Assembly (NCBI RefSeq): GCF_022347785.1
Contig: NZ_JAKRGA010000009.1
Location: forward strand, 1 to 64,000
DNA from: Psychrobium sp. MM17-31
Lineage (GTDB): Bacteria; Pseudomonadota; Gammaproteobacteria; Enterobacterales; Psychrobiaceae
Length of the DNA: 64,000 nt
Direction: 5' to 3'
Below, in pieces: positions 18,582-26,954 of the stretch. The stretch's first letter is position 1. Every line of letters begins with the position of its first letter. The notes beneath the pieces were generated by a model. That model did not search any database, was not told where the DNA came from, and saw nothing but the letters and a program-made list of their open reading frames with translations. The translations under genes and the position numbers were made by a program.

Positions 18582-19739
18582 TTATAGTGCGGTCAGTAAT
18601 ATTTGCTTGCTGGTGGCAAGGTCGATGTCACCGTGCTCACCAAGAGCTTTCATGCCGTGCTGCTCTAGCTTGTCGACAATCTTGTCAACGTCACTGGCAT
18701 CGAGTTCGACATCTGAAAGGCGCACAGGCACGCCCATCGCTTTAAAGAACTCTTCAGTTTTCGCGATACCTTGCGCAATAATTTCATCGTCGGTCGCCGC
18801 TGAAACTTGCCATACGCGCTTGGCGTATTGCAGCAATTTGTCGCGTTTTTGCGCTTGTTTTACCTTCATTACGCCCGGTAAAACAATAGATAACGTGCGA
18901 GCGTGATCGATGCCGTATAGTCCCGTTAACTCATGACCAATCATATGAGTCGCCCAGTCTTGTGGTACTCCAGCGCCAATGAGGCCGTTGAGGGCCAGCG
19001 TTGCTGACCACATAATATTGGCGCGTACTTCTAGATCTTCCTTTGATTCACTAGCTAATGCCTTAGGGCCTTCTTCGATTAGGGTTTGCAGTAAACCTTC
19101 GGCGAATCTGTCTTGTACTTTGGCGTTTACATCATAAGTGAGGTATTGCTCCATGATGTGAACAAAAGCATCCACCACGCCGTTACTCACTTGGCGCTCA
19201 GATAGCGATAGGGTGAAGGCTGGATCTAAAACAGCAAATTGTGGTTTAACCAAAGCGCTGGAAAAGGCAAGTTTATTGTCACCACGAGTTACTACGCTAT
19301 TGCCGTTACTTTCAGAACCAGTCGCTGGCAGCGTTAATACTGCGCCAATTGGCAGCGCACTAGTCACGCTTTCTTGCTTGGCCAGAATATTCCATGCGTC
19401 GTCACCTTCATAATGCGCAGCCGCGGCAATAAATTTAACGCCATCGACCACAGAGCCGCCACCAACAGCGAGTAAGTAGTCGATGTTGTTATCTTGAATA
19501 ATCGGTAGCGCTTTGATTAAGGTGTCGTAGCTAGGGTTTGGTTCAATACCAGAAAACTCAAGCCATTGGTGAGCTTTTAGGCTGGCAACAACTTGATCGT
19601 AAACGCCGTTTTTCTTAATCGAGCCACCGCCGTAAATTAACAGTACTTTGGCGTCTGTTGGAATCTCTTGCGCAATTTGTGTGATTTGGTCGGTGCCAAA
19701 ATGAATCTTTGTGGGATTGTGAAAACTAAAATCTAACAT
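18582..19739 (-). CDS. Iron-containing alcohol dehydrogenase (YqhD-like)
   Basis: A 385-residue group III alcohol dehydrogenase that reduces aldehydes with NADPH. Features include FHNPTKIHFG at the N-terminus, YGGGSIKKNGVYDQV, the cofactor motif LAVGGGSVVDGVKFIA, the TLPATGSESNGNSVVT segment and the metal-ligand region DWATHMIGHELTGLYGIDHA. Close relatives include E. coli YqhD (broad aldehyde reductase) and butanol dehydrogenases. It lies 14 bases downstream of the DJ-1/PfpI gene and shares its promoter. Confidence 0.94.
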   Translation of the reverse strand: MLDFSFHNPTKIHFGTDQITQIAQEIPTDAKVLLIYGGGSIKKNGVYDQVVASLKAHQWLEFSGIEPNPSYDTLIKALPIIQDNNIDYLLAVGGGSVVDGVKFIAAAAHYEGDDAWNILAKQESVTSALPIGAVLTLPATGSESNGNSVVTRGDNKLAFSSALVKPQFAVLDPAFTLSLSERQVSNGVVDAFVHIMEQYLTYDVNAKVQDRFAEGLLQTLIEEGPKALASESKEDLEVRANIMWSATLALNGLIGAGVPQDWATHMIGHELTGLYGIDHARTLSIVLPGVMKVKQAQKRDKLLQYAKRVWQVSAATDDEIIAQGIAKTEEFFKAMGVPVRLSDVELDASDVDKIVDKLEQHGMKALGEHGDIDLATSKQILLTAL

Positions 19740-19753
19740 TGCTAATCTCTTTA

Positions 19754-20440
19754 TTATTTTGCTAAGTGCTTAATTAATTTTTGTGCCACCAAACTTGAGC
19801 TCGCTGGGTTTTGCCCCGTGATAATCAAGCCGTCTTGGACAGCGTATGGCATCCAGTCATCGGCGCGCTGGTAGTCGCCGCCGCGTTGTTTTAGTTCATC
19901 TTCTAATAGGAAAGGTACAACATCTGTTAGTGCCACAGCATCTTCTTCTGAATTACTAAAGCCCGATACAGCTTTATCTTTGATTATGTAGTTACCTTCG
20001 CTGTCTTTAACATCAAGCAATACTGCAGTTGAATGACAAACCGTTGCCACTGGTCTTTGGGCGGCTAGTGTATTGCTAATTAGCTCAATTGACGTTTGAT
20101 CTGACACGAGATCCCATAATGGGCCGTGACCACCAGGGTAGAATACGGCGTCGTAGTCATCGCTGTTAACGTCGCCAAGTGCGATAGTCGCGGCTAGTTG
20201 TGCTTTGGCATCGCTGTCGGCGTCAAAACGCTTGGTGTGCTCAGTTTGAAAATCGTCAAGCTCACTCTTGGGATCGATAGGTGGCTGACCACCTTGGGGT
20301 GACGCGAGAGTGATCTCGAATCCTGCGTCTTTAAATTCGTAATAGGGCGCGGCAAATTCTTCAACCCAGAAACCTGTTTTTTCACCTGTGTTGCCTAACT
20401 GATCGTGTGATGTTAGTACCATTAAAACTTTCTTTGTCAT
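19754..20440 (-). CDS. DJ-1/PfpI-family glutamine amidotransferase-like protein (Hsp31-like)
   Basis: A protein of about 228 residues with the class I glutamine-amidotransferase fold. The nucleophile elbow reads VATVCHSTAVLL, with the catalytic cysteine followed by histidine as in Hsp31/YhbO-type enzymes that act on glyoxals and glycated groups. FYPGGHGPLWDL precedes it. I choose the ATG at 20440 behind AAGGG; a TTG at 20467 is less likely. It is the first gene of the aldehyde-detoxification group and is divergent from a LysR regulator. Confidence 0.92.
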   Translation of the reverse strand: MTKKVLMVLTSHDQLGNTGEKTGFWVEEFAAPYYEFKDAGFEITLASPQGGQPPIDPKSELDDFQTEHTKRFDADSDAKAQLAATIALGDVNSDDYDAVFYPGGHGPLWDLVSDQTSIELISNTLAAQRPVATVCHSTAVLLDVKDSEGNYIIKDKAVSGFSNSEEDAVALTDVVPFLLEDELKQRGGDYQRADDWMPYAVQDGLIITGQNPASSSLVAQKLIKHLAK

Positions 20441-20572
20441 TGTGTTTACCCTTACTTTGCCAATCAAGCTTGGCGTTATTGACGATAATGACTATTGTTG
20501 TGTGTTTTAATTGACAATACAATGCAAATATATTTTGTTTCTTTGTATCAATAATTTTAACAATGGTGTGGC

Positions 20573-21484
20573 GTGAAAATTTCGTTTGAGCAGTTGAAAA
20601 GCATGGTGGTGTTCGCGCAAGTCGTCGAGCAGGGCACACTAAGCGGTGCGGCGAGTAAATTAGGGTTATCACGGGCCGTTGTTAGCTACCATATTAAGAA
20701 GCTAGAGCAACAGCTAGGGGTAAAACTACTCAATCGTTCGACCCGTTCTATTAGTGTCACGCCGGCGGGAGAAGACTATTATCAGCATTGCCGAGTTATC
20801 GCTCAACAGGCGGCACTTGCTAATCAAGAAATCGAAAACTTGAAAAACGAGCCAATAGGCTTGTTGAAAATTACCTGCCCGGTGAACGTAGGGTTACAAA
20901 CCATAGTGCCAGCCCTTAATGAGTTTAGGCATATGTATCCGAAGATTGAATTGGATGTCAATTTAACCGACGAAGTGGTGAATATTGTGCAGCAGGGTAT
21001 CGACTTGGCAATTCGCGGTGCGCCACTCGCTGACTCTGGCCTACAAGCGAGTAAATTAGCCACCTTAGAGACCTGTTTATGCGGCGCACCCAGTTATTTC
21101 GAGCGTTGCGGTATGCCGGAACATCCAAGTGATTTGGCAAGTCATCAGTGGGTGCTTTATAAGTTGACCTCCAATCACCTTGAACTAACCAAAGCTAATC
21201 GCTCTTTCTCGGTGACCATGCAAGGGGGCATAACCACCAATAATGCGGCGGCGAGAACTGCTTTTGTTGAAGCGGGTCATGGCATTGCAAGAATACCTGT
21301 CTACGATGCGGCGCCTAAAATCAAAGACGGCAAGTTAATGACAGTACTTGATGGTTATCAGTTAAAGGCTATCGAGGTGTATGGAGTGTTTCCACCGGGT
21401 GGTGCCAATACTAAAAAATTACGCCTATTACTGGATTTCCTCAAAGACTATTTCAAACGCCAGAGCGTGTTAAATCAAGGTTAG
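20573..21484 (+). CDS. LysR-family transcriptional regulator
   Basis: A 303-residue regulator starting at GTG. The winged helix-turn-helix (TLSGAASKLGLSRAVVSYHI) occupies the first 60 residues, followed by the effector-binding domain. It is of the AaeR/CrgA-like group common beside oxidoreductases. Being divergent from the PfpI/alcohol dehydrogenase genes, it probably controls them. The effector could be an aldehyde, which is inference. Confidence 0.92.
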   Translation: MKISFEQLKSMVVFAQVVEQGTLSGAASKLGLSRAVVSYHIKKLEQQLGVKLLNRSTRSISVTPAGEDYYQHCRVIAQQAALANQEIENLKNEPIGLLKITCPVNVGLQTIVPALNEFRHMYPKIELDVNLTDEVVNIVQQGIDLAIRGAPLADSGLQASKLATLETCLCGAPSYFERCGMPEHPSDLASHQWVLYKLTSNHLELTKANRSFSVTMQGGITTNNAAARTAFVEAGHGIARIPVYDAAPKIKDGKLMTVLDGYQLKAIEVYGVFPPGGANTKKLRLLLDFLKDYFKRQSVLNQG

Positions 21485-21556
21485 GGCTGCTTCAACACTT
21501 TCGTCGATGCGGCAAATTACTTATACTATCGCGGTCTAAAGCAATTATTAAAAATT

Positions 21557-22204
21557 ATGAGTGATGTGAATATTCTTGAAAATCGTCCAACACAGCCTGT
21601 TGGTCGAATTCGTCAGAAAAACCAACTGCGAATTATTGCAGCCGCCGAAGAGGAGTTTGTTACCTTTGGCTTTAAAGGGGCATCGATGAAGCGCATCGCC
21701 GAACGTGCTGAATTACCCCGCGCAAATATTCACTACTACTTTAAGAATAAAGTCGATTTATACGCCGCCGTATTAGGCGATATCGTCGAAGTGTGGAATG
21801 CGACTATTACCGATATCAAGCCGGAAGATGATCCCAAGCAAACACTAACCGATTACATACGTGCCAAGGTGCTATCGGCGCGTGATAACCCAAATGCATC
21901 ACGCATTTTCGCCAGTGAAATCATTCACGGTGCACCGCATATTGGTCAGTATCTCAAGCAGGATTTTCGTCAAACTATTCTCAATATTACCGGCGGTTTT
22001 CAGTCGTGGATCGATCAAGGTAAGATGGACAAGATCGATCCTATGCACTTGCTGTTTATGATTTGGGGCTCAACTCAGCATTACGCAGATTTTGGGGTGC
22101 AGGTTCGCGCCGCCATGGGCAAAGAAGAACTAGACGGTGAAGACTTTGAACGCGTCATCGACTCTATTACCCATATCACGCTAAAAGGTGTGGGGCTGAG
22201 TTAA
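21557..22204 (+). CDS. TetR-family regulator (RutR-like)
   Basis: A 215-residue repressor-type protein. The helix-turn-helix region is FGFKGASMKRIAERAELPRA followed by NIHYYFKNKVDLY. The C-terminal domain resembles the YcdC/RutR family (SRIFASEIIHGAPHIGQYL, MIWGSTQHYADF). RutR binds uracil or thymine in E. coli. The local context here, upstream of a convergent FadD, does not settle its ligand. A terminator follows directly. Confidence 0.9.
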   Translation: MSDVNILENRPTQPVGRIRQKNQLRIIAAAEEEFVTFGFKGASMKRIAERAELPRANIHYYFKNKVDLYAAVLGDIVEVWNATITDIKPEDDPKQTLTDYIRAKVLSARDNPNASRIFASEIIHGAPHIGQYLKQDFRQTILNITGGFQSWIDQGKMDKIDPMHLLFMIWGSTQHYADFGVQVRAAMGKEELDGEDFERVIDSITHITLKGVGLS

Positions 22205-22222
22205 TAGCGAACTATCGGACAC

Positions 22223-22254
22223 AAAAAAGGGCAATCAGTTGATTGCCCTTTTTG
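22223..22254. terminator. Bidirectional Rho-independent terminator
   Basis: AAAAGGGCAATCA and TGATTGCCCTTTT form a perfect stem with a two-base loop, flanked by As on one side and Ts on the other. It serves the RutR-like gene and the convergent fadD. Confidence 0.9.
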
Positions 22255-22271
22255 ATTTTTAATTCATATAG

Positions 22272-23960
22272 TTAACGTAATTCGCGGCGTAGAATTTTAC
22301 CAACTGGTGTCATTGGCAACTCATCGCGATATTCAACCTTGCGTGGCAGTTTGTAAGCGGTGAGGTGCTCGCGACAGAAATCTTTGATTTCGTCGATAGA
22401 CAATTGCTTATCACCTTTAGCAACGATAAATACTTTGACTGTTTCACCAGACTTTTCGTCAGCGACACCGATAGCTGCACAGTTTTCCACTTCTGGATGT
22501 TGTGATAATACGTCTTCAACTTCGTTAGGATAAACGTTAAAGCCAGAAACAATAATCATATCTTTGATGCGATCTACAATAGAAACGAAGCCATCTTCGT
22601 CGATAATGGCAACATCACCTGTTTTTAGCCACTCGCCGTCACTGGTAAAGGTATCTTTAGTGGCTTGCTCGTTCTTCCAGTAGCCTTTCATGACTTGCGG
22701 GCCTTTGATACACAGTTCGCCGCGCTCGCCAAGAGGCACTTCGTTTTCTTGATCGTCAATACACTTAACTGCCGTGCCTTGCAGCGGCATACCAACGGTG
22801 CCAACGCGCTCGAAGCCGTTGAGCGGGTTCATACAAGCTGCTGGTGAGGTTTCAGTTAGGCCGTAGGCTTCGGAAATGGCGCAGCCAGTCATTTCTTTCC
22901 AACGTGCTGACGTATCTGATGCCAGCGCTGTTCCACCAGAAAGGGTGAAAACTAGCTTGCTAAAATCGAGATTTTTGAAATCAGGGTGATTCATTAGCGA
23001 TACGAAGAGCGTGTTTAAGCCGATGAAACCAGAGAGTTTCCACGGCTTAATAGCTTTAATAAACAAATTAGTATCGCGTGGATTGGCGATCAGAATACTG
23101 TGGACGCCAAGGTGAACAAAGGCCATCAAATGCACGGTAAATGAATAGATGTGGTACAGCGGCAGTGGTGCCACAACATTGGCTTCTGTGGTGTTAAAGA
23201 TGCGATTACCACTATCATCTTCTTGATGCAGTAACTCTGCTGCTTGCAGCATGTTTGCCACCAGATTGCGGTTGGTGAGTTCGGCGCCTTTTGAAACACC
23301 TGTTGTACCACCAGTGTACTGTAAAACTATGGTGTCATTGGGCTCTGACAGGTGCGCTGGCTTGAAGCCTTTACCGAGATTGTCTTTGAGAATTTGTCTA
23401 AACGAAATCGCCTCTGGCAGATGATAAGCTGGCACCATCTTTTTAACGCGCTTGATCATGGTGTTGACGATCCAGCGTTTTAAGGTGGGTAGCATGTCAC
23501 CCATTGAGGTGATCATGACTGTTTTAATGCCCGTTTGGCTTTGGATGTTTTGTACCGATTTAGCGAAGATATCCATACACAACAGGGCTGTTGCACCTGA
23601 GTCGTTGAATTGATGGATCATTTCGCGTTCGGTGTACAGTGGGTTAGTGTTAACAACCACGAGTCCCGCACGCATTGCACCGTACATTGCAATTGGATAT
23701 TGCAGGGTATTTGGCATTTGAATGGCAATTTTGTCGCCGGGTTTTAAATCGGTGTGATTTTGCAGGTAATGGGTGAACGCCGCGCTGTATTGATCGATTT
23801 CACGAAAGGTCAGTGAATGCCCAAAGCCAGTGAACGCCTTGCGCTCAGGATACTTTTGCATCGCTTGTTCGATAACTTCAATCGCCGAGCTAAATTGTTC
23901 AAAGTCGAGATTGTTTGCAACACCAGGGGCGCGTTTTCCGTCCCAAAAAGAAGCGTCCAT
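22272..23960 (-). CDS. fadD: Long-chain fatty acid-CoA ligase
   Basis: An acyl-CoA synthetase of 562 residues in the adenylate-forming family. It activates fatty acids with ATP and CoA for beta-oxidation. Visible motifs are the P-loop YTGGTTGVSKGAELTNRN, EAYGLTETSP, GWLKTGD-like EWLKTGDVAIIDEDG, the fatty-acid signature region GFVSIVDRIKDMIIVSGFN and the C-terminal catalytic lysine segment PMTPVGKILRREL. I choose the ATG at 23960 because GGAGGA lies six bases upstream; a TTG 12 bases earlier overlaps that site. It is downstream of a TetR gene by 16 bases. Confidence 0.95.
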   Translation of the reverse strand: MDASFWDGKRAPGVANNLDFEQFSSAIEVIEQAMQKYPERKAFTGFGHSLTFREIDQYSAAFTHYLQNHTDLKPGDKIAIQMPNTLQYPIAMYGAMRAGLVVVNTNPLYTEREMIHQFNDSGATALLCMDIFAKSVQNIQSQTGIKTVMITSMGDMLPTLKRWIVNTMIKRVKKMVPAYHLPEAISFRQILKDNLGKGFKPAHLSEPNDTIVLQYTGGTTGVSKGAELTNRNLVANMLQAAELLHQEDDSGNRIFNTTEANVVAPLPLYHIYSFTVHLMAFVHLGVHSILIANPRDTNLFIKAIKPWKLSGFIGLNTLFVSLMNHPDFKNLDFSKLVFTLSGGTALASDTSARWKEMTGCAISEAYGLTETSPAACMNPLNGFERVGTVGMPLQGTAVKCIDDQENEVPLGERGELCIKGPQVMKGYWKNEQATKDTFTSDGEWLKTGDVAIIDEDGFVSIVDRIKDMIIVSGFNVYPNEVEDVLSQHPEVENCAAIGVADEKSGETVKVFIVAKGDKQLSIDEIKDFCREHLTAYKLPRKVEYRDELPMTPVGKILRRELR

Positions 23961-23976
23961 TATGTCCTCCAAATAC

Positions 23977-24642
23977 CTAATTTATTATTGTTGTTTGCTT
24001 TGTTGCTTCGGTGTTTAACACCATTTGCAACGTCATATCTGCGAGTTGTTCAAGCGATAAATCACCATCGGCTTTGTACCAATTTAACGACCAGTTGATG
24101 GCGCCGTTTAACAGGCGTCGCAATATGTGATGGTCGATATTTATCATGCCTTGCTGTTTGGCTTGTGCCAAGACATCTAGCCAATATTGTTCGTACTCGT
24201 CTCTCAGTTTTAACATGATCGCTTGATTGTCTTCACTCAACGAGCGCCATTCAAAGACCAATACCGAAATATGGGCACTGGTATCTAAGATTAGCGCTTG
24301 AAATTCACACAAAATTAATGCGAGTAATTTGTCTTTGATGGTGTGGTTGAGTGAAAGTGCCATTTCAACGCGACGAATATTTAGCATAATCGCCTGTTGC
24401 ATAACTTGCTTAAGAATTTCTTGTTTATTGGGATAGTGGTGAAACAAACTTCCCGATTGAATACCAATGGCCTTAGCCAGATCCCGCACTGTGGTTTTAT
24501 CGAAACCGCGATCGCGAAACAATGTCGCGGCCGCATTGAGCAATCGTCCTTTGGGACTTTGCGGATCAACGATGACCGACTCGCTAATGAGCTGGGATAA
24601 TATTTGCTGGTTGTTTTGCTGTGATAATGCAACAAAAGCCAT
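23977..24642 (-). CDS. TetR-family regulator upstream of fadD
   Basis: A 221-residue TetR protein. The helix-turn-helix is FDKTTVRDLAKAIGIQSGSL followed by FHHYPNKQEIL. A helical ligand domain follows. It is the first gene of an operon with fadD, so acyl-CoA or fatty acid is a plausible ligand, as for several TetR regulators of fatty acid degradation. A 12-bp perfect palindrome sits 23 bases before its start, suggesting autoregulation. Confidence 0.9.
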   Translation of the reverse strand: MAFVALSQQNNQQILSQLISESVIVDPQSPKGRLLNAAATLFRDRGFDKTTVRDLAKAIGIQSGSLFHHYPNKQEILKQVMQQAIMLNIRRVEMALSLNHTIKDKLLALILCEFQALILDTSAHISVLVFEWRSLSEDNQAIMLKLRDEYEQYWLDVLAQAKQQGMINIDHHILRRLLNGAINWSLNWYKADGDLSLEQLADMTLQMVLNTEATKQTTIIN

Positions 24643-24665
24643 AGAAACCTTCTAATTTTGCGGCG

Positions 24666-24677
24666 TAACCTAGGTTA
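24666..24677. promoter_or_regulatory. Palindrome TAACCTAGGTTA before TetR-fadD operon
   Basis: A perfect 12-bp palindrome 24-35 bases upstream of the TetR start, where an autoregulatory operator would lie. A second perfect palindrome, CAAGCGCTTG, occurs at 24741-24750 in the same intergenic region. Confidence 0.5.
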
Positions 24678-24809
24678 TGGGTTCGCTGATTTTTTATTCT
24701 TATTCGAGCCACCTTACCAGCTTTTATTTCAATAACCAAGCAAGCGCTTGGCTTGTGCGATTTATAGGCAGTATTTCTTTGCTAAATAGTCTGTTTTTTA
24801 CGCCTGAAT

Positions 24810-25078
24810 TTAGGGCTTGTTGACCTTTCGAGGATGAATTTTGTGCAATTGACAAGGCTTTTTCGCAAGGCATGAGGAGCGATGCCTAGTTTACCTAGGC
24901 GAGCGACGAAAAACGCGGCGAAAATGTCTTGTCATTGCATCCGAAGGACAGCGTTTGTTTGTGATTTCTACGGCGTTATCGCCTGCTAGCTTAGCCCACT
25001 AAGCGTCGCAGGCTCTGCCTTGTATAAATCCCGAACAATTCGCTGTAAAAACCTTCACCAAAGATCAACAGGCCCTAA
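24810..25078. mobile_element. MITE-like element with 19-bp terminal inverted repeats
   Basis: The left end TTAGGGCTTGTTGACCTTT (24810-24828) and the reverse complement of the right end, TTAGGGCCTGTTGATCTTT (25060-25078), match at 17 of 19 positions. The 269-bp interior has no credible ORF but several small palindromes, such as CCTAG/CTAGG near 24886-24899. TA dinucleotides at both borders are compatible with a TA target duplication, as made by Tc1/mariner-type (IS630) transposases. No transposase is in the window, so it would be non-autonomous. It fills most of the 491-bp gap between the TetR gene and the RegB-like kinase gene. Confidence 0.7.
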
Positions 25079-25099
25079 CATCAACTGAGTCAAAAGGTG

Positions 25100-25105
25100 T
25101 ATAAT
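25100..25105 (+). promoter_or_regulatory. -10 element of the regB-like promoter
   Basis: TATAAT lies 28 bases before the kinase GTG start. A -35 hexamer at normal spacing would fall at 25077-25082, on the border of the MITE-like element, and is poor in sequence. Confidence 0.55.
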
Positions 25106-25133
25106 CAGGACAACAAAAAAGTGAGGTAAAACA

Positions 25134-26360
25134 GTGAGTTTAATTGACTTTAAAATGATGGGAGCCATAGAGCGAATCTTGTTGCTTAGAAGCGTGGCTA
25201 TTGTTATTCAGCTTTGTGCTGTCATTGGCGTTTATTTGTTTATTCCTCACGACATTAGCGTGTTGCCGCTGTTGCTTATTATCGCTTTTGAGATTGTTTT
25301 TCACCTGCTAAGTTGGCAGCGTTATCGCCACCGTCAGGCGTCTACCATCGCCGTTGCCATTCAAGCCATCGCCGACATTGTTTTTCTCACTTTGTTAATG
25401 GCTTATAGCGGTGGCGCGACTAACGCCTTTGTGTCTTTGTTACTGATGCCTATTGTGATTGGCGCAGTGAGTTTACCCACTCGTATGTTAGCTGTTGTTT
25501 CTTTAGGGGCGGTGCTGGCATATAGCGCATTGTTAATGAGTTTGCCGACACACCAACATCACATGGATATGACTAATCACTTTATTGGCATGTGGGTAAA
25601 CTTTTTGCTGTCGGTGATTGTGGTAACGCTAGTGGTTGGCACTATGTCGAAGATGATCACCAATCGCGAGCGCGCTATTGCTAGACAACGTGAAGATCAA
25701 TTAAAGAGTGAGCAATTGGTGTCATTAGGCGTTGCATCGGCGCAGGTGACTCATCAACTGGCGACGCCATTAGCGAACTTACAATTGTTATTTGAAGAAA
25801 TCAGCGAAGAATTTCCTGACGATGAAGCAGTAAAAGCCATGGCGTCACCGTTAGCTACTTGTCGTAATGAACTTAATCATTTTCGAGAGTTAGCAACGGC
25901 TATTCGCGAGAATCAAATTAGCGCGATTTCGCCACTCACCTTGTTTAGCAATATTAAAACCGCCAGCAATCTGCAATACCCTGAATTGGAGCTGGTTACT
26001 CATATCTCCGAGCACGACTTCGCCAATATACGGATAAATTCCGATGCTATGTTACTGCCTGCAATTTGTAATTTATTGCAAAATGCCGTGAAAGCGAATC
26101 AGCAAGCGGGCATCAATCAAGTGGAGCTTGGACTCGGCGTTGAGGCTGGTCATGTCATTATTTCAATTCGCGATTTCGGCGGCGGTATTGATGCCACGGC
26201 AGCCCATGGCGCTGCGCTGGTGGAAAGTGATAAGGGATTTGGGATGGCGCTAATGTTATCTAACAGCACCTTTGAGCGTTTAGATGGCGAGTTGTCTCTA
26301 TCAAATCATGCTGATTTAGGCGCGGTGGCGTCGGTTAAACTTCCGATGGTGAATTCATGA
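25134..26360 (+). CDS. regB: RegB/PrrB-type redox sensor histidine kinase
   Basis: A 408-residue inner-membrane kinase with six predicted TMs in the first 185 residues. GGATNAF (93-99) corresponds to the RegB quinone-site heptad (usually GGxxNPF, so Pro is replaced by Ala). The phospho-acceptor is H207 in THQLATP, near the RegB form HELGTP. The ATP-binding domain has NLLQNAVKAN and DFGGGI. The redox-active cysteine that RegB proteins carry near the H-box is not seen. The start is GTG behind GAGG. It overlaps the regA-like gene by four bases. RegBA pairs tune respiration to redox state. Confidence 0.9.
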   Translation: MSLIDFKMMGAIERILLLRSVAIVIQLCAVIGVYLFIPHDISVLPLLLIIAFEIVFHLLSWQRYRHRQASTIAVAIQAIADIVFLTLLMAYSGGATNAFVSLLLMPIVIGAVSLPTRMLAVVSLGAVLAYSALLMSLPTHQHHMDMTNHFIGMWVNFLLSVIVVTLVVGTMSKMITNRERAIARQREDQLKSEQLVSLGVASAQVTHQLATPLANLQLLFEEISEEFPDDEAVKAMASPLATCRNELNHFRELATAIRENQISAISPLTLFSNIKTASNLQYPELELVTHISEHDFANIRINSDAMLLPAICNLLQNAVKANQQAGINQVELGLGVEAGHVIISIRDFGGGIDATAAHGAALVESDKGFGMALMLSNSTFERLDGELSLSNHADLGAVASVKLPMVNS

Positions 26361-26887
26361 AGTTGTTAATTATTGAAGATGATGTTGCCTTTGCACAAAC
26401 CTTGGCGCGTCGGCTAACCAAGAATAATTTTGACGCGCATCTATGTCATAGCGCTAGCGATGCTTTGGCGATGTGCCTCGATATTGCGCCTGAGTATATT
26501 TTACTGGATATGAATTTGGCGGGAGATAGCGGTTTACAGCTACTTACCCCAATTCGAACCCAGTTGCCGCAGGCGAAAATAGTGCTGCTCACTGGTTATG
26601 CCAGCATTGCTACGGCGGTGGAAGCGATGCGTCTTGGTGCCGATGATTATTTAGCAAAACCTGTTACTACGCCGATGTTACTCAAATCGTTATTAGGCGA
26701 AGAGCAAAATAGTGCAGGTGAAAACTTGCAAGTGGATGAAGCTATGTCGCCAGAGCGCGTGGAATGGGAGCACATTCAGCAAGTGCTGGCGGCTAATGAT
26801 GGTAATGTGTCTGCAACGGCGCGTCAGCTCAATATGCATCGTCGAACGCTGCAACGAAAACTACAAAAGAAGCCTGTTTTTAGGTGA
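26357..26887 (+). CDS. regA: RegA/PrrA-type response regulator
   Basis: A 176-residue response regulator. The receiver domain has an acidic pocket (EDD at 7-9), phospho-acceptor D51 and the switch lysine in AKPVTTP. The C-terminus is a Fis-type helix-turn-helix (NDGNVSATARQLNMHRRTLQ then RKLQKK) as in RegA/PrrA/ActR. The start overlaps the kinase stop (ATGA), so they are one operon. Targets are probably respiratory genes. The nearest downstream gene is a convergent TonB receptor. Confidence 0.93.
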   Translation: MKLLIIEDDVAFAQTLARRLTKNNFDAHLCHSASDALAMCLDIAPEYILLDMNLAGDSGLQLLTPIRTQLPQAKIVLLTGYASIATAVEAMRLGADDYLAKPVTTPMLLKSLLGEEQNSAGENLQVDEAMSPERVEWEHIQQVLAANDGNVSATARQLNMHRRTLQRKLQKKPVFR

Positions 26888-26902
26888 GGGGCGGAAGAGG
26901 AT

Positions 26903-26935
26903 AAGCGACTGTCACGGGTCCTTTGACAGCCGCTT
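26903..26935. terminator. Hairpin between regA-like gene and TonB receptor
   Basis: AAGCGACTGTCA and TGACAGCCGCTT pair with one mismatch around a nine-base loop. The genes converge here. An A-rich tail is present on the plus-strand right, so termination of the minus-strand gene is less well supported. Confidence 0.6.
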
Positions 26936-26954
26936 AAAACGGGGAAAGGCTAAG

